From Bacteroidales bacterium (GTDB lineage: Bacteria; Bacteroidota; Bacteroidia; Bacteroidales; Muribaculaceae): a stretch of 25,141 nucleotides of DNA. Shown here piece by piece: positions 1 to 8,640 of this stretch (within the stretch, counting starts at the first letter, position 1; every line of letters starts with the position of its first letter). The stretch covers positions 1 through 25,141 of the forward strand of contig SFLG01000020.1 of the NCBI GenBank assembly GCA_004553485.1, given 5' to 3'. The position numbers were made by a program, and so were the translations under genes. Under the pieces are notes generated by a model that had not been told where the DNA came from, ran no database searches, and worked only from the letters and a program-made list of their open reading frames with translations.

Positions 1-45
1 TTGCTCCCAAAAGCCTATCACGACATTTTTTTACCATAACCAGTC

Positions 46-1173
46 ATGTCAGATAACAAACGTATAGCATTTCTCGATTACACCCGCGTGGCGGCCTGCT
101 TGATGGTGATTACCTACCACGTGTGCTCAGACACCTCGTTCTACTATGATGCGGCAGCCCGCATGACTTATTTCCGCAACGAGGACGCTCATCTGTGGTC
201 AACATTTTACTACATCCTGGGGCACATCGGTGTCCCCATCTTCTTTATGATTTCGGGCTGGCTGCTGCTCCCCGTTGCCGAAAGCGAGACAACATTCGGT
301 TTCTACCGCCGCCGCTTCAAGCGCATCATACCGCCCTTCCTGTTTTTCTCGGTCTTCTACATTTTCGAGCCCGTGATTATGGGCAAGGCCGACATACACC
401 GACAGCTGATTGAGCTGAGCAACGTCCCGTTCACCTTTGCCCACTCGCATCTGTGGTACATCTATGTGCTTGTAGGCCTGTACCTTGCCATCCCTATCAT
501 CTCGCCCTGGCTACGCCGAGCTACGGCACGCGAGGAGCTGCTGCTTATTGGTGTCTTTTTGCTGACATCGCTGCTGTCGCCCATCAGCCTCCGCTACCGA
601 AATGTATGGGGCCTGGCCGCGTGGAACCAGTTTCACGGGCTCTGGTACTTCTCGGGCTACCTGGGTTACTTTGTCACCGCACACTTTATTAAGACGCACA
701 TACGCTGGAGCACCGTCACCCGCCTCTTGGTGGGCTCGATAGGCGCTGTCGCCTCCTTTGCCACAATGTATTATCTGTATTACCGTGGCATGACACCCGG
801 TACGCCCGGCACCACCTCCTACTACGGCTGGTATGCCATCGGCTACTCGTCGTTCTTCCTCATCGTGCTGGCAGTATCCCTGTTCCTGCTCTTCACCGCC
901 ATACCCGCCACAATAAAGACGCCACGGTTTGTCACCGAGCTGTCGCGCCACAGCTTCGGCATCTACCTTCTGCACCGCTGCATAGTGGGTTACGTCGTGC
1001 TTTACCTGGGCGCTCTGCTGCCCGAAATGTACGGCTTCAAAATACCCGTGGCGATGGTCTTCACCCTCGTCTTCAGCTACCTTGTCATCAAGGCGGCAAG
1101 TTACCTCCCCGGGGCACGCTACATCGTCGGCTCCGAGTCAAAACTGCCCGAGTATAAGCGGGATAAATCGTGA
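46..1173 (+). CDS. Acyltransferase 3 family membrane protein (OafA/YrhL-like)
   Basis: A 375-residue polytopic membrane protein, predicted to transfer acyl (often O-acetyl) groups to a surface glycan or other envelope polymer. The N-terminus reads FLDYTRVAACLMVITYH, which supplies the family's R-x10-H signature (R14 and H25). About ten hydrophobic segments follow, as expected for the Acyl_transf_3 fold, and the C-terminus is short, charged and cytoplasmic-like (SKLPEYKRDKS). Length is normal for the stand-alone membrane domain, with no extra SGNH domain. The ATG at 46 is the first plausible start and directly precedes the conserved motif. The next gene on the same strand is rdgB, 67 bp downstream and probably unrelated in function. 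The acceptor substrate cannot be read from sequence. Confidence 0.88.
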   Translation: MSDNKRIAFLDYTRVAACLMVITYHVCSDTSFYYDAAARMTYFRNEDAHLWSTFYYILGHIGVPIFFMISGWLLLPVAESETTFGFYRRRFKRIIPPFLFFSVFYIFEPVIMGKADIHRQLIELSNVPFTFAHSHLWYIYVLVGLYLAIPIISPWLRRATAREELLLIGVFLLTSLLSPISLRYRNVWGLAAWNQFHGLWYFSGYLGYFVTAHFIKTHIRWSTVTRLLVGSIGAVASFATMYYLYYRGMTPGTPGTTSYYGWYAIGYSSFFLIVLAVSLFLLFTAIPATIKTPRFVTELSRHSFGIYLLHRCIVGYVVLYLGALLPEMYGFKIPVAMVFTLVFSYLVIKAASYLPGARYIVGSESKLPEYKRDKS

Positions 1174-1240
1174 ATAATAACAGCAATCCATAATAAAAAG
1201 CGTAATCTTGCGTTATAGTAAAGATAAACTACGCATTATA

Positions 1241-1876
1241 ATGAACAAAATAGTTTTTGCCACCAACAATCAGCACAAGTTGGACGAACTGCGTGCCATT
1301 GCCGGCGGTAAAATCGAGGTAGTCAGCCTCGCCGACATCGGCTGTCAAGACGACATCCCCGAGGATGCCGACACCCTTGATGGCAATGCCCTTGCCAAGG
1401 CAGAATGGGTATGCAGCCGCTACGGCATTCCCTGTTTTGCCGACGACACCGGCCTTGAGGTGGACGCCCTTGACGGCGCCCCGGGCGTACACTCGGCCCG
1501 CTATGCCGGCGGCGCCGGACACGACTCGGCCGCCAACACCGCCCTGCTGCTCAAAAACCTGCGTGACGTGGAGATGCCCCGGCGCACGGCGCGCTTCCGC
1601 ACCGTCATCGCCCTGGTTTATCCCGACGGCGGCAAGCACCTGTTCGAGGGCAAGGTCGAAGGCTTTATCCTCACCGCCCCGCAAGGCGACGGCGGTTTTG
1701 GCTACGACCCCGTCTTCGCTCCCGTCGAATGGGGCGGCCGACGCAGCTTTGCCGAGGCCCGCGCCGACGAGAAAAACGCCATCAGCCACCGCGGCCGCGC
1801 TACACGCGCCCTCGTGGATTTCCTCTGTGGCACCGACGGCGCAAACACCGTGCAGACAAATAACTCAATCGAATAA
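1241..1876 (+). CDS. rdgB: RdgB/HAM1 non-canonical purine NTP pyrophosphatase
   Basis: A 211-residue cytosolic enzyme that hydrolyses dITP, ITP and XTP to the monophosphates and so keeps deaminated purines out of nucleic acids. Family motifs are complete: an N-terminal ATNNQHKLDEL (TxxNxxK-like nucleotide loop), FADDTGLEVDAL with the acidic pair D68-D69, GAPGVHSARYAG, the GFGYDP box, and EKNAISHRGRA near the C-terminus. I chose the ATG at 1241. The frame stays open to a TTG at 1208, but that would add 11 residues ahead of the standard MNKIVFATNN start. A near-consensus -7 box (TAATCTTG, 1203-1210) would give a leader of about 25 nt, further favouring 1241. The porZ-like gene begins 15 bp after the stop, so the two are probably co-transcribed. 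Confidence 0.95.
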   Translation: MNKIVFATNNQHKLDELRAIAGGKIEVVSLADIGCQDDIPEDADTLDGNALAKAEWVCSRYGIPCFADDTGLEVDALDGAPGVHSARYAGGAGHDSAANTALLLKNLRDVEMPRRTARFRTVIALVYPDGGKHLFEGKVEGFILTAPQGDGGFGYDPVFAPVEWGGRRSFAEARADEKNAISHRGRATRALVDFLCGTDGANTVQTNNSIE

Positions 1877-1891
1877 AACTTTGCCAAATAT

Positions 1892-4333
1892 ATGAGAACC
1901 AAATCAATAGTTTTAAGCGCAATTGCCGCTCTCGCCATCTCCGGCGCAACATCGGTAAATACCGCGCAGGCACAGTCGTCGGTAGGCTACTGGACCCTTT
2001 ATCCCCAGTACAACAACACCAGCGTCACAACCCCCATCGATACGGGCGACAAGCTGTTCTACCTGGCGATGAACCGTCTGCACTCGTATGACAAGGTCAA
2101 CAACGAATCGTACAGCTACGACACCAGCAACAAGCTCAACGACAACAAGATTATCAACATGTTCTATTTCCCCGAAATAGGCAGCCTGCTGATTGCGTAC
2201 GATACCGGCAACCTCGACCTGCTCGAAATCAAGACCGACAAGGTAGTGAATATGAGCGACATCGCCGACGCCAACATCAACTACAACAAGGATATCACCA
2301 ACGCCTACTACCACGACGGCCGCATCTATGTGGCCACCGTCTACGGCATGGTTGCCTTCGACGCCAAACGTCACCACGTTGTCGACAGCGGCATCTACGG
2401 CCGCGAGGTCAAGGCCATCGCAACGGCCGGCGACTACCTCTACATCGTCGACAAGGACAACCAGTTCTGGGCCGCCTCACCCATCGCCGACCGCCACAAC
2501 GCGCTGTCGAAATTCACCAACACCAACCCGTGGGCCTTCCCCAAACAGGCTCTCCCCTTCGGCGACAAAAGCTTTGTCCAGCACTCTTATCAGGACGATG
2601 TGCGCGTGATGAAGCAGAAAGAGAACTCCTTCGACCTTGAAGAGATTGTCATTGACCTCAAACCCGTCCAGCCGATGACGCAGAACGCCGACGGCACAGT
2701 AACTGTCATCACCTCCTCCGAGATTGTCGTCCTCAGCCCCGAGGCCGCCGACAATAACTACATCGTATCGCGCAAAAGCATCCCCTCCGGCTTCAACGGC
2801 ATCAAAATTGCCTCCTGCGACGGCGGCAAGACAATGTGGGCCTTTGCCTCGGACGGCATCAGCAACTACACCGTTGCCGACGACGGCAGCCTCACCGTCA
2901 ACATCGACAAGATGCAGCCCAACGCGCTGGTTGTAAGCGAGATTGCCCGTATGTCGGGTAGTGCCAACGGCGAAAACCTGTACATGATAAGCTACGGTGT
3001 CGGTCTTACGAACGACTACGACCAGGGTGCTAAATTTGACCTGCCGGGATACGTCGGTATGCTGTCTAACGGCCACTTCTATGACATCACCCCCTACAAC
3101 GCCAACGGCACACCGATGCTGACCTCGCCCCAGGCCATCATAGCCGACCCTCTCAAGCCCAACCGTGTTTACGTAGGCTCCTTCTGCAACGGTGTGGCCG
3201 TTATCGAGGACGGTAAACTCGTCACCATTTTCAGCAAAGCCAACAACAGTCTTGCCAACGCCGGCTGGTTTGGCGGCGGTGTGCTCGACCTCAACTTCGA
3301 CAGCCAGAACAATCTCTGGGTAGGCAGCCACAACGGCGGCACCGCCGGATATGGTTTCTGCACGATGCTTCCCCGCGAGAAGCTTAACAGTGACCTCACA
3401 CAGGTCAAGACCGAAGACTGGCTGACAAGCGCCGACAAAGATAAGTTCCAGGGCAGCTGGAATCTGGGCACGGTTATCAGCAAAAAACACAATGTACTTA
3501 CAGCATGGCGTATATGGGATGGCGAGTTATACGTCATCGACATGAAGGGTAATCCCAAGGCTACCTCCACCCACGAGTACAGATACCTTAATATGTACAC
3601 CGACCAGGACGGCAAGGACTTCAAACCCTCGGCCTACGGCTGGATGTGCGGCACCGAGGACAAGGACGGCAACATCTGGCTGGGTACCGACGGCTCGGGC
3701 GTGGTGCGCATCACCAATCCCAAAACTCTTGGCCTCACCGGCTCGCACGTCGAGCGCGTGAAAGTGCCCCGCAACGACGGTACCAACTACGCCGACTACC
3801 TGCTCGACTCTGAAAAAATCATGGCCATCGCCGTCGACCACAGCAACCGCAAGTGGATTGCCACCAGGAACTCGGGCGTCTACCTCGTCAGCCCCAACGG
3901 CGACAAGATTCTCGAGCACTTCACCACCACCAACTCGGTACTCCCCTCCAACAATGTGCTGTCGATCTACTGCGACCCGTCCAACAACAACGTCTACTTC
4001 GGCACCCGCGTCGGCCTGGTCTCGTACAGCTCGACCTCGGCCCCTGCCGCCGAAGACTACAGCGATGTCTACGCCTACCCCAACCCCGTTCGTCCCGAAT
4101 ACTCGGGCTGGATTACCATCAAGGGTCTCAAGGACAACTCGCTGGTTAAAATCGCCGATGCCTCGGGCAACGTCTTCTACGAAGGCCGCTCGCAGGGCGG
4201 TATGGCTGTCTGGGACGGCTGCAACGCCAACGGCGACCGCGTGCCCTCGGGCGTATACTTCGTCTTCGCATCAACCGGCGGCGATAACGAAAACAGTGAC
4301 GGCGCCGTCACCAAAATCATGATCATCCGCTAA
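1892..4333 (+). CDS. porZ: PorZ-like type IX secretion beta-propeller protein
   Basis: An 813-residue secreted protein. A signal peptide (residues 1 to about 27, ending AQA before QSS) leads into repeated beta-propeller blades, recognisable as recurring segments such as YLYIVDKDNQFW, NNLWVGSH, GNIWLGTDGSGVVRI and NRKWIATRNSGVYLV. The last roughly 85 residues (YPNPVRPEYSGW onward) form a T9SS C-terminal-domain-like beta sandwich ending DGAVTKIMIIR. This order (WTLYPQYNN-type start, two propellers, CTD-like tail) and the length match PorZ of Porphyromonas, a surface component of the T9SS attachment complex that handles cargo together with PorU. Position right after rdgB suggests one operon. The alternative is a generic two-component-regulator propeller protein exported by T9SS; no kinase or DNA-binding domain is present. 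PorZ identity is from family knowledge, not a search. Confidence 0.75.
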   Translation: MRTKSIVLSAIAALAISGATSVNTAQAQSSVGYWTLYPQYNNTSVTTPIDTGDKLFYLAMNRLHSYDKVNNESYSYDTSNKLNDNKIINMFYFPEIGSLLIAYDTGNLDLLEIKTDKVVNMSDIADANINYNKDITNAYYHDGRIYVATVYGMVAFDAKRHHVVDSGIYGREVKAIATAGDYLYIVDKDNQFWAASPIADRHNALSKFTNTNPWAFPKQALPFGDKSFVQHSYQDDVRVMKQKENSFDLEEIVIDLKPVQPMTQNADGTVTVITSSEIVVLSPEAADNNYIVSRKSIPSGFNGIKIASCDGGKTMWAFASDGISNYTVADDGSLTVNIDKMQPNALVVSEIARMSGSANGENLYMISYGVGLTNDYDQGAKFDLPGYVGMLSNGHFYDITPYNANGTPMLTSPQAIIADPLKPNRVYVGSFCNGVAVIEDGKLVTIFSKANNSLANAGWFGGGVLDLNFDSQNNLWVGSHNGGTAGYGFCTMLPREKLNSDLTQVKTEDWLTSADKDKFQGSWNLGTVISKKHNVLTAWRIWDGELYVIDMKGNPKATSTHEYRYLNMYTDQDGKDFKPSAYGWMCGTEDKDGNIWLGTDGSGVVRITNPKTLGLTGSHVERVKVPRNDGTNYADYLLDSEKIMAIAVDHSNRKWIATRNSGVYLVSPNGDKILEHFTTTNSVLPSNNVLSIYCDPSNNNVYFGTRVGLVSYSSTSAPAAEDYSDVYAYPNPVRPEYSGWITIKGLKDNSLVKIADASGNVFYEGRSQGGMAVWDGCNANGDRVPSGVYFVFASTGGDNENSDGAVTKIMIIR

Positions 4334-4368
4334 AAATATAACATACCGCTGAATATAATATACTGCTG

Positions 4369-5961
4369 ATGAAAATCAGTAAGCACAACTTCTTTCAACT
4401 TTCAGGCGAAGCCTTTAGTGTGGTGCTTGTCACCACCATAGGCTTTGCCTTTATGTTTGTGGTGTTTCCGCTGTTCTCTGACGACTTCATGTTTATGGAG
4501 CCGATGCTGGACTACTTCGACCGCGGCAAGTCGCCCTGGCCCGGCTTCCTGAACAGCCTGGAAATACACTACTACACCGACAATCTGCGCCTGTCAAACA
4601 TCGTTTTCTCGCTGTTTCTGCTGTTGCCGAAATGGGTAGGATGCACGCTGTCAGGCGTCGGGATTTTTCTTACCCTGCGCATGATGCTGCTGACGGCTTA
4701 CGGGGAAGACAGGCCGGTTTCTATATGGCCGGCGATATGGATGTGCCTGCTCTTTACTTTCGGCTTGCCGTGGCACGACCAGATTGTGATAATGTGCTTT
4801 CAGTTCAACTATGTCTGGCCATCCGTATTGGCGCTGCTGTGTCTGCGCGTCTTTTTGGGCGACACACGTTGCTGCACATTGCCGGCAGTCTTTCTCGGCT
4901 TCGTCACCGGATGGTGGCACGAGGGCTTTTCGGTGCCCGTGATTGCCGGTTTTGTTGTTCTGATGCTGATATGGCACAAACGCTATGTCTCGCGCAAAAA
5001 CCTGCTGCTGACAGCCGCACTTATCGCCGGAACACTGGTGATTGTCCTTGTGCCGAGTTTTAGAGAGCGCCTCAGCATCACCAACTCCGGCGGTAACCTG
5101 CTTTACCTCCTCGTCTCAACGCTGCGCTATTTCATGCCCGGGATACTCTTTGTCGTCATTGCCACGCTGATGCTGCTGTCGCGACGGACGAGGCCGGTTG
5201 TGCTGTCGCCGCTGTGTACCTTCATCTTTGTGTGCCTGATGGTCAACTACACCATCCACGTGCGCACCCACTTTGCCGCACGCATAGGCTGGTGGGCAAA
5301 CCTGTGCGCTATTATGGGTATTGTTTATTTAGGATATCAGTATCTTAAAATTCGGCCGCTGTCAAAAAAGACTGGCGTGGTGATGAAGGTAGTGTCGGTA
5401 GCAGCCGCCGTGCTTTTGACCGCTCATCTTGTCTGCGCCGATGTGATGACGGTGAAGATACGAAAAGAGACCGACAACATCATCGCCCGCTACATCGCCG
5501 CCCCGGACAAACCCGAACAGGACGTCTTCGCCGACTTTACCGACCAGCTGTCAGCGCCGATGTTGGCCTTTCAGAAGCCGTACTATAATCTCTTTACATA
5601 CAACTGGCAGTATATTCATACGAAACGGCGTTACGGCAAGAAAAACACTATAACCACCATTCCTTCGCAACTCGAATATGTCGACGGCACACAGGGCGAA
5701 TTGCTGCCCGGCGGCGTGCGCCGCGTGACCAACAGCATATATTACGCTCCAATCGACAGCAAGGAAGAATACTGCGGCGGCAACGGCAAAATCATGGTGC
5801 ACGGCCGGTATATACCCTCATCGTTCTACTGCTCGCCATTTATTTCCAAAGCCGACGGCAAACGCTACCTGTACATCTTTCCCGCCAACATGGCCTTCCG
5901 CACCTTCGGCGCACCCATCGAGGACGTCGTGTTGGAAGATCTCAGTATCTTCAACTATTGA
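4369..5961 (+). CDS. Polytopic membrane protein, DUF6056-like (tandem copy 1)
   Basis: A 530-residue integral membrane protein of unknown function. Roughly the first 370 residues hold about nine to ten hydrophobic segments with conserved polar blocks in the loops: FPLFSDDFMFMEP after TM1, NLRLSNIVFSLFL, FNYVWPSVLALL, GWWHEGFSVP, and NYTIHVRTHFAARIGWW. The final 150 or so residues are soluble and probably periplasmic (DFTDQLSAPML, QLEYVDGTQGELLPGG). The early DD acid pair after TM1 and the WWHEG loop recall GT-C-type glycosyltransferase or ligase topology. I associate the pattern with the Bacteroidota family DUF6056, from memory. It is followed 31 bp later by a paralogue of identical length, clearly a tandem duplication. 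A role in surface glycan assembly is only an inference. Confidence 0.8.
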   Translation: MKISKHNFFQLSGEAFSVVLVTTIGFAFMFVVFPLFSDDFMFMEPMLDYFDRGKSPWPGFLNSLEIHYYTDNLRLSNIVFSLFLLLPKWVGCTLSGVGIFLTLRMMLLTAYGEDRPVSIWPAIWMCLLFTFGLPWHDQIVIMCFQFNYVWPSVLALLCLRVFLGDTRCCTLPAVFLGFVTGWWHEGFSVPVIAGFVVLMLIWHKRYVSRKNLLLTAALIAGTLVIVLVPSFRERLSITNSGGNLLYLLVSTLRYFMPGILFVVIATLMLLSRRTRPVVLSPLCTFIFVCLMVNYTIHVRTHFAARIGWWANLCAIMGIVYLGYQYLKIRPLSKKTGVVMKVVSVAAAVLLTAHLVCADVMTVKIRKETDNIIARYIAAPDKPEQDVFADFTDQLSAPMLAFQKPYYNLFTYNWQYIHTKRRYGKKNTITTIPSQLEYVDGTQGELLPGGVRRVTNSIYYAPIDSKEEYCGGNGKIMVHGRYIPSSFYCSPFISKADGKRYLYIFPANMAFRTFGAPIEDVVLEDLSIFNY

Positions 5962-5992
5962 CCTTACCCGATAAAAAAACAAAAAAGACGGT

Positions 5993-7585
5993 ATGAAAAC
6001 GGGCAAGGACAGTATATTCGGGTTGTCGCAGGGGGCTTTCGCGGCGGTGCTTGTCACCACGGTGGGCTTTGCCTTTATGTTTGTGGTGTTTCCGCTGTTC
6101 TCCGACGACTTTATGTACATGGACCCTTTGATGGGCTACTTTGAGCGCGGCGAGTCGCCCTGGGCGGGGCTGTGGGAGAACTGGGTGACACACTATTTCA
6201 TCGACAACCTGCGTCTGTCAAACATCGTTTTCACCCTTTTTCTGCTGCTGCCGAAATGGGTGGGGTGCACGCTGTCAGGGGTAGTGTTTTTCCTTATACT
6301 GCGCATGATGCTGCTGACGGCCTGCGGCGGCGACCGTCCCGTGCCGGTATGGGCGGCAATATGGATGTGTCTGTTCTTCACCTTTGCGTTGCCGTGGCTC
6401 GACCAGATTGTGATAATGTGCTTTCAGTTCAACTACATCTGGCCCTCGGCGCTGGCGCTGCTGTGTCTGCGCGTCTTTATGGGCGACACACGTTGCAGTG
6501 CCCTGCCGGCCGCCATTCTCGGCTTCGTCACCGGATGGTGGCACGAGGGCTTTTCGGTGCCCGTGATTGCCGGTTTCGTTGTCCTGATGCTGATATGGCG
6601 CCGACACTTTGTCTCGCGCAAAAACCTGCTGCTGACAGCCGCACTTATCGCCGGAACGCTGGTGGTAATTCTTGCACCGAGCTTCTTATGGCGGTTTGGC
6701 AACACCGGTTCTTCCATCGGCAACATCCTCTACAACCTTGTATACGTTCTGCGATATTACATTCCCGGATTATTGTTTATCGCCATTGCCGCACTGATGC
6801 TGCTGACGCGGCGGACAAGGCCGGTGGTGCTGACGCCGTTGTGCGTCTTCATCCTGGTGTGCCTGGCTGTCAACTACACCATCCACGTGCGCGCCAACTT
6901 TGCCGCACGCATAGGCTGGTGGTCAAACCTGTGCTCGATAATAGGCATAGTATATTTAGGTTATAGCTATTTCAAAATCCATCCTCTGCGTGCAAAGGTA
7001 AGTGCGGTGCTGAAAGTGGTGTCAGTGCTCGCCGCAGTTTTTATGACGACGCACCTTGCCTACGCCGACTACATGACGGTAAAGGTCAAAAACGAAATAG
7101 ACAATATACATGCCCTGTATGCCGTCGCACCGGATGAGCCCGGACAGGTTGTCTTTGCCGACTTCACCGACCAGCTGTCAGCCCCGGCCTTCGCCTTTCA
7201 AAAGCCTTACTACAATACCTTCAACTACACCTGGAACAACAACCAGTGCGCGCGGTGGCGCTACGGGAAAAAATACCCGCTGTGCGTTGTCCCCGCGCAG
7301 CTCGAATATGTCGACGGCACACAGGGCGACCTGCTGCCCGGCGGTGTGCGCCGCATAGCCAAAAACATTTACTACACCCGCTGCGACGAGGCTTACGAGT
7401 GCCGCGGCGGCACGGGCAAAGTAAAGATACGCGGCCGCTACAGCCCCTCGCTCTTCTACCTCACCTCCTTTATCTCCAAAGCCGACGGCAAGCGCTACCT
7501 CTATATCTACCCCGTCAACATGGCCTTCCGCTCGGCCGGCACCACCATCGACGATGTCGTGATAGAGACAGTAGACAAACAATAA
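5993..7585 (+). CDS. Polytopic membrane protein, DUF6056-like (tandem copy 2)
   Basis: A 530-residue paralogue of the preceding gene with the same architecture: N-terminal TM1, the FPLFSDDFMYMDP loop, about nine further hydrophobic segments including GWWHEGFSVP and NYTIHVRANFAARIGWW, then a soluble C-terminal domain (DFTDQLSAPAFAFQKPYYN, LEYVDGTQGDLLPGG). The two proteins align end to end without large gaps. DNA identity is patchy: blocks such as the GWWHEG region are nearly identical, while the segments around residues 225-250 and 410-430 have drifted. This suggests an old duplication with gene conversion, or selection on particular loops. Start is the ATG at 5993, matching copy 1. Only 31 bp separate the genes, so they are likely one transcript. 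Function unknown. Confidence 0.8.
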   Translation: MKTGKDSIFGLSQGAFAAVLVTTVGFAFMFVVFPLFSDDFMYMDPLMGYFERGESPWAGLWENWVTHYFIDNLRLSNIVFTLFLLLPKWVGCTLSGVVFFLILRMMLLTACGGDRPVPVWAAIWMCLFFTFALPWLDQIVIMCFQFNYIWPSALALLCLRVFMGDTRCSALPAAILGFVTGWWHEGFSVPVIAGFVVLMLIWRRHFVSRKNLLLTAALIAGTLVVILAPSFLWRFGNTGSSIGNILYNLVYVLRYYIPGLLFIAIAALMLLTRRTRPVVLTPLCVFILVCLAVNYTIHVRANFAARIGWWSNLCSIIGIVYLGYSYFKIHPLRAKVSAVLKVVSVLAAVFMTTHLAYADYMTVKVKNEIDNIHALYAVAPDEPGQVVFADFTDQLSAPAFAFQKPYYNTFNYTWNNNQCARWRYGKKYPLCVVPAQLEYVDGTQGDLLPGGVRRIAKNIYYTRCDEAYECRGGTGKVKIRGRYSPSLFYLTSFISKADGKRYLYIYPVNMAFRSAGTTIDDVVIETVDKQ

Positions 7586-7619
7586 GCGCCGTCCTCTTCA
7601 TCGTTATCCGTAAAATTAG

Positions 7620-7627
7620 TAAATTTG
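7620..7627 (+). promoter_or_regulatory. Bacteroidota -7 box for the 7702 gene
   Basis: TAAATTTG is an exact match to the TAnnTTTG -7 element used by the Bacteroidota primary sigma factor. It lies 75 bp ahead of the ATG at 7702 in a short AT-rich gap after copy 2 of the membrane-protein pair. I see no clear TTTG -33 element about 20 bp upstream, so this is a one-element match. Confidence 0.4.
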
Positions 7628-7701
7628 CAAAAGGAAAATGCCCGCAACAGTTTAAAAAGCACAGGTGTTTATCAAAAGGCACATACTATAATAAGGATAT
7701 C

Positions 7702-8232
7702 ATGCAGAATTCAGCACTGAAATATAAGGACGAAAACGACCGGTCGATGGGCCTGGCCGGGTCGGCCATCGCTTTGGTAATATGGGACGGCGAGGACAAA
7801 CTTGCCGCCATCGACCTCGACAGCCTCCCCGGCGAAGGAATGGAGATGACCCCCGACTTCAGCTTTGCGGGCAATCCGCGTCTGTCGGCGCGCCTGGCCT
7901 GGCAGATGATGCTGAAGCAGCTCGAACTGACGTCGGCAATGGTCATGGGCAATGTCTTATGCCGCAGCTACGTCGGCCAGGGCCGCCAGCCGTCATCGTC
8001 GGCCCGTGCCGCCCTCCGTGCCATTCTGCGCGACGAGGCCATCTCGGCCTGCTCGCTCGAAGACGACGAATTCGACCAAATGTACAGCCGACTGCTCGAC
8101 CTCCAGAGCCAGATTTTCGCCCACAACGAAGTAGCCACCATGGCCCGCACCCTCGCCGCCGACCTCCTCTCCCGCCGCCGCCTCACCGCCGCCGAAGTCC
8201 TCGACCGCCTCGACCGCCTCAGCAAAATCTAA
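7702..8232 (+). CDS. Conserved hypothetical protein
   Basis: A 176-residue soluble protein that I do not recognise functionally. It starts MQNSALKYKDENDRSMGLAG, has an LVIWDGEDKLAAIDLDS strand-like segment, then becomes mostly helical (PRLSARLAWQMMLKQLELTSAM, SLEDDEFDQMYSRLLDLQS) and ends in a basic helix RRRLTAAEVLDRLDRLSKI. There is no signal peptide, membrane segment or known catalytic motif. I chose the ATG at 7702 although the frame is open further upstream, because the upstream part runs antisense-like through the preceding gene. AAGGA at 7693-7697 sits 4 nt before the ATG, and a -7 box lies at 7620. GC-rich third positions match the neighbours, so it looks like a real, vertically inherited gene. 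It may bind nucleic acid or protein, but nothing in the sequence decides this. Confidence 0.75.
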   Translation: MQNSALKYKDENDRSMGLAGSAIALVIWDGEDKLAAIDLDSLPGEGMEMTPDFSFAGNPRLSARLAWQMMLKQLELTSAMVMGNVLCRSYVGQGRQPSSSARAALRAILRDEAISACSLEDDEFDQMYSRLLDLQSQIFAHNEVATMARTLAADLLSRRRLTAAEVLDRLDRLSKI

Positions 8233-8284
8233 TACCAGCATTGGCGCCGTCCCGGGCCGCACCTGTTGCGTCTTGAAAGCCAGT

Positions 8285-8355
8285 TAACTGTGAAGTTACT
8301 GTAAATCGAGCTTCCGGAGGCCAACGGGCAACTCGTCCTCCGGCAATAACAGTTA
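8285..8355. repeat. Nested inverted repeat / possible structured RNA
   Basis: Two nested pairs of arms: TAACTGT (8285-8291) with ACAGTTA (8349-8355) outside, and CCGGAGG (8314-8320) with CCTCCGG (8337-8343) inside a 16-nt loop. The left outer arm also sits within the short palindrome CAGTTAACTG. There is no T-run, so this is not an obvious intrinsic terminator. Function unknown. Confidence 0.4.
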
Positions 8356-8466
8356 CTCGTCTCTAATCGCATACAACAAAATCAGGCGACCACTGTTTGG
8401 CCGCCCAGATAGAATCGCGTTCAATTATCATCGTATTGAATAATTTCTCTACTTGTAGCACTTATT

Positions 8467-8497
8467 TTCAGTTTGTGAGTGGCACTCACGAACTGAA
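8467..8497. repeat. 31-bp near-perfect palindrome
   Basis: Left arm TTCAGTTTGTGAGTG (8467-8481) and right arm CACTCACGAACTGAA (8483-8497) are complementary over 15 positions with a single T/G wobble, around a central G at 8482. No T-tract follows on either strand. It could be an operator, a recombination site or a hairpin RNA; it does not look like a classical terminator. Confidence 0.6.
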
Positions 8498-8640
8498 CTT
8501 CTTCTTGCCTGAGTTTGCGCTTTAGCCATCTCCAATCATTTAACTTGCCGTTGAATCAAAACACGGTTTGGGCTGAAGGTATTATATTTCCAATTATGCT
8601 TTATGGCCTGTGGTAGGGACGCGATGAATCGCATCAGTAT

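Larger units (their letters stand above)
8233..8640. other. Gene-poor spacer with hairpins, left part of an 868-bp gap
   Basis: No convincing protein gene. The stretch is more AT-rich than the flanking genes. It holds two inverted repeats (8285-8355 and 8467-8497, listed separately) and two overlapping tiny - strand frames. One encodes 26 residues starting MAKAQTQARRSSVREC (8449-8529). The other encodes 32 residues starting at a GTG and reading VLQVEKLFNTMIIERD (8363-8461). The amino-acid composition is plausible, but there is no supporting promoter or ribosome site, so I do not call them genes. They may be a decayed coding remnant. Confidence 0.5.

Noticed and set aside
1208..1240. Upstream TTG start for rdgB
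   Set aside because: Would add 11 residues absent from the family; the ATG at 1241 gives the standard N-terminus.
2477..3490. 337-codon - strand frame opposite the PorZ-like gene
   Set aside because: Shadow of a gene with clear signal peptide and propeller blades; its translation shows no domain pattern.
7246..7701. Long N-terminal extension of the 7702 gene
   Set aside because: The extension overlaps the end of the upstream membrane protein in another frame and is Arg/His/Leu-rich shadow sequence.
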